Assembly (NCBI GenBank): GCA_947179155.2
Contig: OX359281.1
Coordinates: forward strand, 39,370,967-39,434,966
Reading direction: 5' to 3'
Origin: Hedera helix
Lineage: Eukaryota; Streptophyta; Magnoliopsida; Apiales; Araliaceae
Length of the DNA: 64,000 nt
Of the stretch, positions 34,732 to 46,999 are shown one piece after another. Below the pieces are notes generated by a model. It did no database searches and was not told the DNA's origin. It was given only the letters and a program-made list of their open reading frames with translations. The stretch's first letter is position 1; each line of letters opens with the position of its first letter. Both the position numbers and the translations under genes were made by a program.

Positions 34732-35460
34732 GATATCATTCTATTTATAGAGGTTGTTTATTCTTTAAAATATAGTCGTTGGAATATGGTCGTTAGAGTT
34801 TTTTTTAATTCATTGATTCTTTTAATCTATTTGTATTATAGTCTATGGGATAGTCCATTTACTGAAATGATTGAAAATTAAAGGACATATGCTCATGTCA
34901 TATGGGCTAAATATAGTGCATGAGATAGTCTACATATTAAAGATGCTTTAATAAAATAAAATATATTTTGCATCCCAAACTTTATATTATTATTGAGGTT
35001 TGTATTTCAAAATGAAAAACGTGTTTAAGTACATATCAAATTTTTGCTAAATAAAACGCACATTTTTTGGACTTAACCGGTCAAAAGTGACGACTAAACC
35101 TGTAACTCTTATTCTAAAGGGGTAAGTTAGATAGATCATATTTGAAAGCCCTAAATGGAGTTATTCAACCAACCTTTTACTTGTGTGGCATAATTAAACA
35201 AAATCCCCATATCAAATGTGACCTAAGGCTCGCGATTTAAAGTTCTCTTAGTGCAAAAATGAGTGTTAACAACAAATTCTCGAGGGATCATAGTGGGGCT
35301 GTACCATATGTGATTTTACAATCTTTCCAAGATTCATCACAAAGTCAACAATCACAACCTCTTATAAAGGCTAAGATGGCTAAGAAGGTTAAGAAAACTA
35401 TGATTAAAATCAGAATTAAAGTATAATGAAACTGGAATCAAATATTTCATTCATAAGTTT
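34732..35460. other. Intergenic DNA between the two LTR nests
   Basis: This is the right-hand continuation of the old target site (ATAAAGATATC). AT-rich, with no gene or repeat end recognised. Confidence 0.5.
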
Positions 35461-37164
35461 TGTAATGACCACGAATTTCATTAGTCATTGTAAATATACT
35501 TCATAAATATTTAGCAATGAATTTAAACTTTTTGTACTAATTAATTTTACTTTAGATAATTAAATAAATGTACTTGTGTATGTGCGTATATTTATTTAAA
35601 GAATTAAAGCAAGGTGTATAGTTAATTAAAGCAAATCTAATTGGATTATATTTTAAATTCAAATGAGTTGATAAACTAGCTCAAAGATATTAACCTAGTA
35701 GTCCATGTAATTAATTTAATTACTAGTCCATGTAATTAATTAAACAAACCCAATGCTTGATTTAATTAAATGTAACCTAGAATATTTAATGTGAGCCCAA
35801 TGTGTTATTTAAATTGAGCCCAAACAATCTAATTGAATGAGCCCAATATATTTAATCCTAGAGTCCAAAGTGGAGCCCAATAGGAAGTCAAAATTGGTCA
35901 AAATTGCTACATATATGAATATACATATATAGATGTATATATGTATAATTAAAGTAGAAAAATTAAAGGAAAAATGGCTTGGAAAAGGCCATTTTGCTGA
36001 GATTTGAAGGGGGACCCACATGGGTTGCTTGATTTTCATGTTGCTTCTAATTTACACTATGACAAGGTTGGCCAACAACCCTAGTCAATCACCTAGTCAA
36101 TCACAATGTCCATCCATGCAATAGTAAGCTAGATTAAGCTCTAAATTCACCAACATTGGTGAATTAAGAGAGCTAATGAAGGATTAACAATTGACTATAA
36201 ATAAGATGCTCCACACTTGTGTCAAGTTTGTTAGTCCATTTGCTAGAGAATACAAGAGAGAAAATAGAGAGCTTTTGAGAGAAAATGAAGAAACACTTGA
36301 GAGTTGTGAGAAGATAGCTAGCGCTTGAGCTTGGTGGATGACACAAAGCTTCACTACATACTTTGGTAGGAGGAGAAGAAGAGCACACAAGTCTCAAAGG
36401 TTTAAAAGTGCTCTAACCTTCTTAAATTTCATTTTTGTAGTCTAGATAGCTTTTGAACGGTTAAAATCTATTTTTAACCGATCAAAACTTGTTTTGATAG
36501 TCTAGAAGTATGTAACTATGTAATATATGTATATTCATAGCTTGATGTGGTTATATTATGTTTTGGTATGTGTAGATTGCATAAAAACGCAAGAAATGCT
36601 CATATTGATTTTTACCGGTAAAACCTAACTAAGCATGTTGTGTTTAATGTTGTATTTTGAAATGTACAAGTTTGAAATTGGATTTTTATGGCTAGAAAGT
36701 TACATACATGAGTTTTAAAGAAAACCCAACTTGTAGCTTTAAAAAATAATGAAAAACAAATGAGTTATGACTTTTACCGCAAAGAAGGTCGTTTTTAAAC
36801 CTTAAGTGGTTCGATCTTTAAATTTCGTGTAAAACGTTTTCAAAAATGTGATTGAACCATAGAATGTTGTAAAACAAGAAGTTAGGAAGACATTAACACC
36901 AAGTTTATGTCATTTGAAGGTGTAGAGTTTATTTTATTCAAGTTTGAACTAATCGAACCAAGGATTTATGAAACTAGTTTTCATGCTGTCCTTGTGAGCA
37001 ATTTTAAGGATACTTACGTTTGGAATTTGGATTTGTGATCTAAAGAGAAATTGTAGATCATGAAATTCTAATGAATTTAGATTCAAAAATCACCTCAAAA
37101 TATTTCTGTATGATAAAGTTATGACCAAATTAGTAAGAGAGGTTCCGGCAGCCAAAAAGGGCCC

Positions 37165-37252
37165 GGCGTCTAGACGCCAAGAATACGCCCTAGCTTCTGT
37201 CCATGGGCGTCTAGACGCCCCAAAATTGCCTTGGGACGGCGTCTTGACGCCC
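37165..37252. repeat. Three GGCGTCTAGACGCC palindromes
   Basis: Perfect palindromes GGCGTCTAGACGCC at 37165-37178 and GGGCGTCTAGACGCCC at 37205-37220, and a one-base variant GGCGTCTTGACGCC at 37238-37251. They are in a GC-rich island within the otherwise AT-rich LTR of the second family. Confidence 0.9.
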
Positions 37253-37299
37253 TGCTTGATAAAAAATTATTTTATTATTTTATTATTATTTTTAAATCA

Positions 37300-37860
37300 A
37301 TAAATATATTTTTAATGATAAATAATTAATTTAATAATTAAAAGAGGATAAATATTATCAAATGTTTAATATTATAATTAGATATTATTATTAATATAAT
37401 AATATTAGAAAATCATGAAAATATTATTAATTGTATAATAATATTATAAAGTCAATAAAATATTGTAAATAGATAAAATATTATTAAATAATTAATAATA
37501 TTAGATAATGAATAAAATATTATTAAATGATTAATAATATTAGATAATGATTAAAATATTTTTAAATGATAAATAATATTACTAAGATAATAAAATATTA
37601 TTAAATGATTAATAATATTAGATAATGATTAATAATATTACTAAGATAATAAAATATTATTAAATAATTAATAATATTAGATAATGTTTAAAATATTATT
37701 AAATGATTAATAATATTAGGTAATGAATAAAGTATTATTAAATGAATAATAATATTATAAAACTAATAAAATATTATTAAATTATTAATAATATTAGATA
37801 AGAGTTTGAACTATATTAAATAATTAATATAGATTTTATGTGATTGAAATATTATCAAGT
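37300..37860. repeat. AT-rich tandem array, about 35-70-bp unit
   Basis: Degenerate repeats of aaatattattaaatgatta followed by ataatattagataatg fill about 550 bp inside the second-family LTR. No coding capacity. Confidence 0.85.
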
Positions 37861-38211
37861 GATGATAATATTTCCTAAGTGTTTATATACCTTTAACTAC
37901 ATGATTATTTGGTTAAGTGTTAGAGGTGTAAGAAGTATAGATGTTATCATATTAATGTATATATGATACTAATTTAAAGATTAATTTGATTAATTGTTAG
38001 GTTCGTTCAAGGATTATTAAATTAAATTGGTTAACCGTAGACGACGCACGAGGCAAGTTTTCTACCCCTTAACTTGTATTTATCGTTGCAATTATTATTC
38101 AACCTTAATTACATTGCGCAATTCATTTATTGTTGAGCAAGTATCTACACTCGTAGATATTTGACAGATCTTTGAGTGAATTAATTATCGAAAATTACTT
38201 CACATCGTTAT

Positions 38212-41200
38212 TGTGACGCCCCCAAATCTGAGCCCACACAGCCCAAACTTGAGTCGTCAAAATACTACAACAAAATTATTACAACAAAGCACAACGTACT
38301 ACAATACAGTGTATAATAATACCCAACTAAGTCTTCACTATTATTGCCACACTATTTTACAAAACGTGAAGACTATGATAACTATTCCTCGGACCCTCAC
38401 TCCATTCCCCGGCTAGACCCTGTTATGTTTTCATTTCCTGTTGAAAAACAATGGAACAAAAGAAAGGGTGAGCTCAAATAGCCCAGTAAGAAATATCATG
38501 ACTAAGATAATGACGAATAAATTATCATTAGTCTTCAACAGTTGAGTTCTTGATATAATACAATAGACTACAAGGTTTATATCAAAAACTGCAGTTAAAT
38601 TCTTAAACAACGTTCAGATCAATAATAGCAGCGGAATGAGTAATCTATTAGAAGAATAATGCAGACTATAATGTCCACTCGGTTCTCTTTTTAGGAAAAA
38701 CATCATCAACTTTTATCATCTGAAATATCATTAGTCAAGATAATACAAATTCACAGTTCCTGATCATAATCATGCACATCAACAGTTCATCTTTGCACTA
38801 CGGGCCAAAGACATTCAATATAACACCAACGGTCATGATTATACCAGATTCAGCCTTTGGTCATAATCATACCAAACAACAGTTCATCTTTGCACTACGG
38901 GCCAAAGAGAACATTCACCACGTGCCATAAAAGACACCGAACAGATGTATCGCCTTTAACCTATTATATCGCCTTTAACCTATCATCTGTTCAACAAATA
39001 TATCACATCTGTGCCCCCGGCCACAGATATTCACAACAGCTTGATTTTTGGATGATTAGAATGATATAAATGATGAACAGAAGAAATAGGATAACAATAA
39101 GTATCGGAAGTTTACTTTGTACAGATTCAAATAATGTCCAAATTGTCAACATGATGTGGAGTGAAATTTAAAAATGATATTCAAGATCCACAGTTCAGAA
39201 TAACGGTTACAATTCAATAGAAAGGTTCACGTAAATAGGAAGGTTCAGTTGAAATAATGAAGTTCAACTATTATGGAACATATAATATTTTCAGGAATTA
39301 TAGAAGCAATAGTTCCATAATAAATTTCGATTTAGGAGTATGAAAGAAAATAATATCCCTTACCGTAGCAGGTTTGATTAACAAAAGGTGAAGGAAATTA
39401 ATACAAAGGGTTATTCACCAACAGGCGGCAATCCGCTCCGTAAGGTTATTCCCACAATTTAATATAATTTGAGTACAAAGAGTTATTCACCAAACAGGCG
39501 GCAATCCGCTCCGTAAGGTTATTCCCACAATTTAATAGAATTTGAGTACAAAGAGTTATTCACCAAACAGGCGGCAATCCGCTCCGTAAGGTTATTCTCA
39601 GAGATTAATAATGAATGAATATGAAAGGTTATTCACCAACAGGCGGCAATCCGCTCCGTAAGGTTATTCCCACAATTTAATACATGGAAATAAAAGGCAC
39701 GTCTTATGAGTAAGGAAGAAACAATATTATTATCGAGAATCAAATAATGATAATCCCTTACCATAGTACGTTTGAATAATGGAAGATGAAAAAGATGGTA
39801 TCCCTTACCGTAGTAAGTTTTAATAATAGAAGATGAAAGAAGATGACATTCCTTACCTTGATATTGTGAAACAAGTTTATTAGCCGAACAAATCCTTCCT
39901 TGTTTGTCTATGTAGCAGTAAAGAATCTGACTTTTGAGTCTTCTAGAGTTTTTAAAATCTCTTTATGTTTTTAAAATAATGTTACTCTCGTAAAGATAGG
40001 CGGCATAGACTCAAGAATCACTCAATTCGGAGTTAATATGAATGAGTTATGAATTTTCAAAACTAAGACTGAAAATAGTGACGAAAATCAGAATAGGTTA
40101 CGGTTTTTAGTATTTTAAGGCATGAAGATGATTTCAGATGACTTTTCTTCCTTCTTCAAAGTTGTAGAGGACGAAAAACTGAAGAGACAGGCTTTTAATT
40201 CATTAAATTCTGACAAATAATGAATTTACTATGATTTTTCGAAAGAGTTACTGTACATAAGAAAATTCCACTCGGGAATTCAAAGGAGAATGTAAAAGAT
40301 TTCAAAACTAGGAATGACTTAAGAACACTTAGAGAGAACTTACACAAAGAAGTATTTAGAGAGTGAAAGAAAGAATGAGTAAGAAAGTTTATGAAAAATC
40401 CTTAAGTTAAGGCTTCTATTTATAGCCAAAAATCTTATCATTCATTTAATCTAAACCATTCATTTAAAGATCATCTTTTAATCTACACCATCCATTTCAA
40501 ATTTTATATTATCTTTAATCTACACCATTCATTTCATATCACCTAACTTTATATTATAAACAAATCAATTCAATTATTCAACAATAATTCACACTTTAAT
40601 CTACACCATTCATTTCATATCACCTAATAATCACCTAACTTTATATTATAAACAAATCAATTCAATTATTCAACAATAATTCACACTTTAATCTACACCA
40701 TTCATTTCATATCACCTAATAATCACCTAACTTTATATTATAAACAAATAACTTTATCAATTCAATTATTATGACTAATTGTTATAAATACAGTATAGTT
40801 AGCTCTTAGATATCAAGTCAATAAATTAATGAAATACAATTGTTTAAATAACATCATAATAGAGATAATAATAATGTAAAAGAAAGCATACGTTACTGTG
40901 TAATGACAATTATTGATTCAATAATGTGAATTACTGTGCATATGTTACTGTGACAATTATTAGGTTCAATAATTTTAAAAACAGTGCAACAACAATTATT
41001 GACTCAATGATATAAAATACAGTGTAATGACAATTATTAAATCAATAATGCAAAATACTGTGTAACAACAATTATTGAATTGATAATATAAAATATTATG
41101 CAGTGACAATTATCGATGAAATGATGCGTAACAATTACGGTGTCAATTATCAGACCAATAATATGAGACACTATGCAATACCGTGTGTTACTGTAGAGTA

Positions 41201-41556
41201 CCGAGTGCTACAGAAAATACCAATAACTACCGTATGCTACTATTCTTTTATCACCGGTATTTTAACAGTTCCGATGACTATTTTTATTTAAAAAGATTAT
41301 TTCTGTCGTTTTCTATATCCGACAAATATTCCGTTGTGGGGTCCACCAATAATTTGTTATTTCGGCGCCGTCGGACCAAACGAATATTCCCCGACCAAAC
41401 GAATATTCCCCGACAAAGCGAATATTGTCCGACAAAATAAAATTTGCACATAACATCCTTAACTTTCAATTTTGTTAATTTAACCACTTACTGTTTCAAA
41501 AAAATATATATGAAGAAAAATTAAATTTTGTATTTCATAAAATTCGGGGTCTTACA
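38212..41556 (-). mobile_element. Intact solo LTR (A-type), 3345 bp
   Basis: Begins TGTGACGCCCCC and ends GGGGTCTTACA (minus orientation TGTAAG...GTCACA). Flanked by the perfect 5-bp duplication GTTAT at 38207-38211 and 41557-41561. No PBS, PPT or internal sequence, so it is the product of LTR-LTR recombination. It gives the uninterrupted reference for the GTATG target (AACTACCGTATGCTACTATT near 41226). The TATA box on the minus strand is at about 40416-40425. It is inserted in the second-family LTR at 35461-42385. Confidence 0.95.
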
Positions 41557-42392
41557 GTTATTGATTATTGTATTCGCACACAGTGCTTTTGCAACTGTTT
41601 AAGATGTCTAAGCTAATTGTTCCGGCTAGACAAATGTATGTTAATTAATTGAATTGAATATTATAAGAGTTTATCCAAACCATTGGCTGGTGCGGATTCT
41701 TACAGTAAGACTGAGAAAGAACAACCCTAGTTAAAGGGGATTTTTATTTGTCAGAAAACCGACAGCGCGTAAGAAATCTAAATGTGATGCATATACATAG
41801 GACATGAGAGGACTGATCCCCTCAAGTGTCCCGTTATTTTTAACAAGGTGTCAGACATTGTATGTCTGTTCTACCTTAGTAGAAGTTCACGGTCATTAAA
41901 GACCACTCAGCAGTAAAGAGGGAATCCATTCTTATTTTAAACATTGATTCTTGATATCTTTCACAAATTGTTATTGTTGAAAACCTTGAAGTTATTTCCC
42001 TTCATCATGATATATCTTATATTGTTGTTTATAAACTTGCTGAGCCCTTAGTTGCTCATTCTTGCTATATCATGACTATATTTCAGCCAATCCCGAAAGC
42101 TCTAAATCGGACAAAGGCAATGGGAAAGCAAATGCTTAGTTTTTAGTAGATGCATGCTAGTTTAAATTACTGTTATGTAATTACTGTTATAAATCTTTTG
42201 TATTTTCCTTAAGATATGTAATGTTTAAGATTAAGGTAATAGACCTTGGGAAGTGTAGCCTTTTGTTAAGGAACCTTTTGTATTATTCCGCGAAGTTTGA
42301 ATACAATTTATGTATTTCATTGTTGTTAAGTATTGTACAGTGAGAACCAAACCCGAGGTTAAAGGACCCGGATTTGGGGTCGTCATAAGTTT

Positions 42393-44358
42393 GACACATT
42401 ACTTAAAAGTTACTATATATATCGAAATGGAATGAAATAAGATATAATGACCAAAATATTTATAACTAACTATATATATAATCCAAAATAAGTATAATAC
42501 ATATTAATATTATAGTATTATATTAATATATAATATAATATTGTTATATATTATATTAGGTATTCTATATATTTATGTATATAATTATAATATAAAACAA
42601 ATATAATACATATTAAACGCATATTATTATCTATATTATGTTATGTATTAAATATATATTATATATTATATATATATTAAAATGTTTTTTTTCACTTTTA
42701 AAGTTGAGACGAATTTACTTTCTCATAACCGCCCAAAACAAGCTCAAGTTTTCCAAATAGTATGCCAGGTTGTACATTCCATATTCTTTATAAATGATAG
42801 TTGGCGCCCACCTAAATAATTAGGCAAATAAATGAATGGTTGCTAGATAGATTTGTTACGTTTCTCTCTTACAACCAATTAAAAGAACCACACCTTTTTG
42901 TGGATCTCTTGCCAACTACTTAATTACTATACTTGAAGTTGAAGCTTGCATATCTTGTGGTGTGGATTATGGTTCTCAATGTTTACAGCTGATATCTTCT
43001 GTCTTCACTACAAACTATTAGATTAGATTTAGACCCCATTTAATTGGTTGCAGTCGCTCTTCTCAATCAAATCTGATTAATACCGACCTCCTCATTTTAC
43101 TTTCGCTGATCAAATGTAGCAAGTTTTTTCCCTAAGAAAGAAAGAGAGATTAGCCGGTCATTATACGTATTTCATTTACTCTAGAATTCAATGGTACCAA
43201 TGTCTCTTTCGGATAAATTTACGTTCACAATATTTAAATATAAAATTAAATATTACATTTATCTTGACTATTAAAAAATAAAACATAAAATGTTGTCGTT
43301 TTTTTTCAATTCAGAGACAATTAATATTTTCATAAACAATAATTTTGCAAGTTTCCTTTTTACATTCACGAGAAAGAGAGATTGTAGATATATTAAATTT
43401 ACTTGTTACTTTATTCAAATAGTTTTTTCTTTTGATACTCTCTCTTAATTTCTTCTTAATAATTAGCTTCACTAATTCAAGAGTTCACAACAGAACAAAT
43501 TAGAAAATAGAAATAATAGTCCCGGAAGAACACACCACGATTATGTTTAGCATACTTTGTACATAATTTTATACCTCTGTTCAGTAAATGATCTCTTATA
43601 TGGGACTTTTTATTAATAAATAGGACTTTTCTTGTATGATTGGACGGTAACATTTGATAACATTCTTTTCTTTTATAAATTCTGAATTACGAGATCATCA
43701 CTAGATCTGACAATTTAGTTTACAAATTGATGAGTCTAGCCAAATTAATTAGAGTCATTTGAGTTAATTAATTATTCTAAATTATTTGAGTTGATTAAAA
43801 TTTTAACTCATATTTTTTTTAATAAAAACATACCCTAATCAATTAACTGGTTTGGACCCTTTTTTTTTCCGGTTGGTGTTCTCCGGTTCTTCCTCGCGGA
43901 ATTAATGCTCCTAAACCAATGAATTTATGCTCTGAAATAATTTTCTACTTGCCAATCACGTCATGCCACGCGTCTGCTAGCTATAAGTACTACCCATGTT
44001 GAAAATTAGTATAAAATCATCATTAATTTTTAAAATTTTATTTCAAGCATTTTCATAATCAAAATCAATACTAGTAAGATATTATATTTAAAAAAAAAGA
44101 CGTATAAGATATTATCATATGTTAATTCTTCTTTTGATATTATACTTTAAAATAGTGAGAGTATTATTTATCTGTAATATATTTAATAAATATTTTATAA
44201 TTTTATAATTTATTATCACTAATAGTTATTCACATTATTAATGACAAATAAAATTATAAGATATATTATCTTTAAATTGTTATGTTAACTCTAAATTTCT
44301 AAAAGCTACTAAAATAAATTTTATTAAGAAACCGAAAAAGGATGGTCCAATAACACAC
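42393..44358. other. Intergenic, AT-rich
   Basis: TA-rich runs near 42410-42690, then unique-looking DNA with no gene recognised. Weak Stowaway-like motifs near 43573-43640 lack a partner end. Confidence 0.4.
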
Positions 44359-44359
44359 G

Positions 44360-44545
44360 GTCTAGACGGAAAAATTATACCATACCCCTGGGGCATGGTG
44401 AATAGTATGTCCCCTCTCACATGAGGGTGGGCTCCACACGCGGTGGGATCCATGCCACAACGCGTGGAGCCCACTTTCATGTGAGAGGAGGAACATAATA
44501 TTCATCCATGCCTCAGAGACATGGAATAATCACTCGGCTAGACGG
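44360..44545. mobile_element. Foldback MITE upstream of the RING-H2 gene
   Basis: The left arm (GTCTAGACGG, then GGGGCATGG, CTCTCACATGA, GTGGGCTCCAC) is mirrored by the right arm over about 85 bp each, meeting near 44450. Pairing is good in the centre (CCTCTCACATGA, GTGGGCTCCAC.CGCG) and weaker outside. No clear target duplication, so the superfamily is open. Confidence 0.65.
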
Positions 44546-44658
44546 TAACCAAAATCTCCCCTCTTTAAGCGACCTTCTCTTCCTTTATTTCCGGACATAG
44601 CGTGACTATTGTCATTCCCTATCTCTACCCACCTAACCCCCTCTCCCTCTTACCGATC

Positions 44659-44668
44659 TATATATATA
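44659..44668 (+). promoter_or_regulatory. TATA box of the RING-H2 gene
   Basis: TATATATATA within gatctatatatatacc, about 150 nt before the start codon. CT-rich DNA (ctaaccccctctccctctt) lies just before it. The foldback MITE ends about 110 bp upstream. Confidence 0.5.
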
Positions 44669-44704
44669 CCTTATACAACTCAACCAAACATCCAAATAAT
44701 TCTG

Positions 44705-44707
<3 letters not shown>

Positions 44708-44741
<34 letters not shown>
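44708..44741. repeat. (TA)17 in the presumed 5' leader
   Basis: Pure TA run between the TATA box and the RING-H2 start codon. If transcribed, it puts a self-pairing stretch in the 5' UTR. Confidence 0.9.
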
Positions 44742-44743
<2 letters not shown>

Positions 44744-44810
44744 GTATCCTCATCTCACTCTCTCTACAAAGAGAAATATATAATATAACAGTCGGAATTA
44801 GCTGATCAAG

Positions 44811-45311
44811 ATGGGATTACAGAACCAGCTGAATGATGTGTCATCGGAATCAATACCAATCCATTTAGTGGCACTCGTCGCCAACTGCGTACGTTATCTT
44901 CGCTCTCTTCTCTTTACAATCCTTCACTCCCTAGGTCTCCCGAAATTCCATCACGATGAGATGGTGGAAGACAATATTATATTGGTAGCGGTGGGCTCTG
45001 GATTGGCCGGTCTTATCGTTCTCGCCGAGCTACTTAATCTGAACCGCGTTTTCTCTTACCCATATAATAGACTGGACGAAGGAGGTGCCGGTTCGGATTG
45101 TGTGGTATGCTTGAACCGGCTGAGTCACGGCGATCATGTGCGCAGGTTAGCGTGCCGCCACGTGTTCCATAAGGAGTGCTTTGATGGGTGGCTCGATCAT
45201 CTTAACTTTAATTGCCCCTTATGTCGGTCGCCGGTGGTGTCTGATGAGAGAGTGTCGATCACGGAGCGGCGCGTGACGGACGACCTTTTGACGTGGTTCT
45301 CTTTGAGATAA
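44811..45311 (+). CDS. RHA2B: RING-H2 E3 ubiquitin ligase, RHA2A/RHA2B-like
   Basis: Single-exon gene of 166 aa. The N-terminus (MGLQNQLNDVSSESIPIHL) is the conserved start of the RHA2 group, which fixes the start codon. Hydrophobic stretches at residues 17-45 and 55-75 suggest membrane association, followed by the family motif LNLNRVFSY. The RING-H2 ligands are C97, C100, C115, H117, H120, C123, C135 and C138 (Cx2C-x14-CxH-x2-H-x2-C-x11-Cx2C), with W127 for E2 contact. It ends in the typical DLLTWFSLR. Arabidopsis RHA2A and RHA2B are positive regulators of ABA responses; that role here is inferred from homology. All ligands are intact and there is no frameshift. Whether it is the A or B orthologue cannot be decided by eye. 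Confidence 0.92.
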   Translation: MGLQNQLNDVSSESIPIHLVALVANCVRYLRSLLFTILHSLGLPKFHHDEMVEDNIILVAVGSGLAGLIVLAELLNLNRVFSYPYNRLDEGGAGSDCVVCLNRLSHGDHVRRLACRHVFHKECFDGWLDHLNFNCPLCRSPVVSDERVSITERRVTDDLLTWFSLR

Positions 45312-46335
45312 AATTTGTCTTATGTAGGTACATACAAGCGTATGATGATAACATGGCGGTGGCAGGCTTAGTGTAGAAATATTATACGATCATATTTCAG
45401 GAAGTGTTCCTGAAATACTGTACGATCATATTTCAGGGTGATAGGATAATTTTTTTAGAAAAATTGATAAATTCATATAATTTTTTAATAAATTTATACA
45501 ATAAATTTTATAAAAACATTATTATAAATATATAACGATAATTAAATCATCGTTATAAATATTTTTATGAGATTTACTGTATAAATATATTAAAAAATTA
45601 TGTAAAACTATCAATTCCTTTTTTCTAGTGTTCTGGGTAGGTTTTTCCTGATGGCGATTCACCTCTGTCCTCTGCTATAGTTTTTTACTCGATAGTAAAG
45701 GATTTATGACAGTTATGACCTTTTTACCTTTTCCGTTAGTTTTCATATTTTTTTGTAGAATTTGGATTATATTTATTTGTAAGAATTATAATTTTTATAA
45801 TTTTAAAATTATATTTGTTTATAAAAATTATACATAAAATTATTAATTCTAAAAATATTTTATTTGTTTTTAAATTTAGATTTAGGATTATTAGTTCAAG
45901 AATTATAAAATGACTTAATAATTTTGGGATTATAATTTTTGATTAAATATAATATTAAATAGTCCTTTATATTAAGTCATTTTATATTTTTTAAAATAAT
46001 ATTCTCAAATTCAAATTTAAAAATAAATAAGATAAAGATATAATTAATAGTTTTATTTTAAATATAATTTTTATAAATAAATATAATTTTAAAATTATAA
46101 TATTTATAAATAAACATAGTGTTCAGAGTTCTTTTTTACTGCCGTAAAGTTATTTGTTTTTATGTATTTACTGTGCGTGATTAATAATACCAGGGCGTAG
46201 TATTTGTTTATTGATCATGTTGTACTACTCTTATGTAATTACTTTAATCTTGTGCTTAATTGACTATTCCGTTGTGAGCTTAGAAAAAAGAAGAAACACT
46301 ATTGTTTTATGGATACTTCATATTCCCATTCCCTC
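45312..46335. other. 3' flank of the RING-H2 gene, no further gene
   Basis: A short direct repeat (ctgaaatactgtacgatcatatttcagg and its neighbour at 45385-45440) follows the stop codon. Then AT-rich DNA with nothing recognised. Confidence 0.4.
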
Positions 46336-46339
46336 CCTC

Positions 46340-46605
46340 CTCGGGTGTGCATTCGAATATCGATTGAATCGATATATTGAATCAATTTACTGATTCGATA
46401 CTCATTTTTTATCAAAAAATATTATTATTATTAATTATTTATTAATAATAATAATTTTAAAAAATAGAATAACTGGTATGGTCTGAGATATACTAGACCA
46501 CCAAAATTTTGAATCGGTAATGGACCAGTCACTATTTACATTGAACTGTCTGATTCGATATACACAAAATACCGATTAGATTGGATTTTTTGAACACTCC
46601 TACTC
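46340..46605. mobile_element. Putative MITE with CGATT-rich ends
   Basis: The left end GGGTGTGCATTCGAATATCG and the right end (reverse complement GGAGTGTTCAAAAAATCC) are roughly inverted, with repeated ATTCGATA and ATCGATTGA motifs. I could not confirm a target duplication. Confidence 0.4.
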
Positions 46606-46770
46606 CCTTCCCCAAAAAAATAAAACAAATTCATTAGCAAAAATTTAAAAAAATTACAATAAATTCACAGAGTGATCGAGTCTTCTCTTTGTTGATAGTA
46701 GTAGAAGAGGATCCGATATCTTTAAATTTCTCATTATAATTTAATTATTATATCAACACTATATAATATA

Positions 46771-46997
46771 TATTTTTTAGTTTTAAATTATAAGATCAAT
46801 ATTGACTTTAAAAAAGTCAATTTCAAACTCAGAATCGAGATTAATTCATTTTATTTATGTCAATACAATTATAAATATCACAAATTATTTAAAAAGTACT
46901 ACTAGTTATAACATTTATTATGTTAAATGAATCACGTCAATTTTAATTGATTTTTAAAAAGTCAATAATAACCTTATAATTCGAAATAATGAGAGTA
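46771..46997. mobile_element. Stowaway-like MITE, same family as 1470-1736
   Basis: The right end (reverse complement TACTCTCATTATTTCGAATT) and the inner TTATAAG..TATTGAC match the family. The left terminus is mutated. Confidence 0.6.
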
Positions 46998-46999
46998 TT

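Larger units (their letters stand above)
35461..42385 (+). mobile_element. Older solo-LTR-like unit of a second gypsy family, split by a solo LTR
   Basis: Starts TGTAATGACCACGAATTT and ends GGATTTGGGGTCGTCA, the typical start and end style of plant Tekay/Del-type LTRs. A direct repeat TAAGTTT (35454-35460 and 42386-42392) flanks it. Without the 3.35-kb insertion it is about 3.6 kb. A TATA box (ctataaataag) lies at about 36195. No PBS, PPT or coding region adjoins it, so I read it as a solo LTR that is older than its passenger. Confidence 0.65.
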
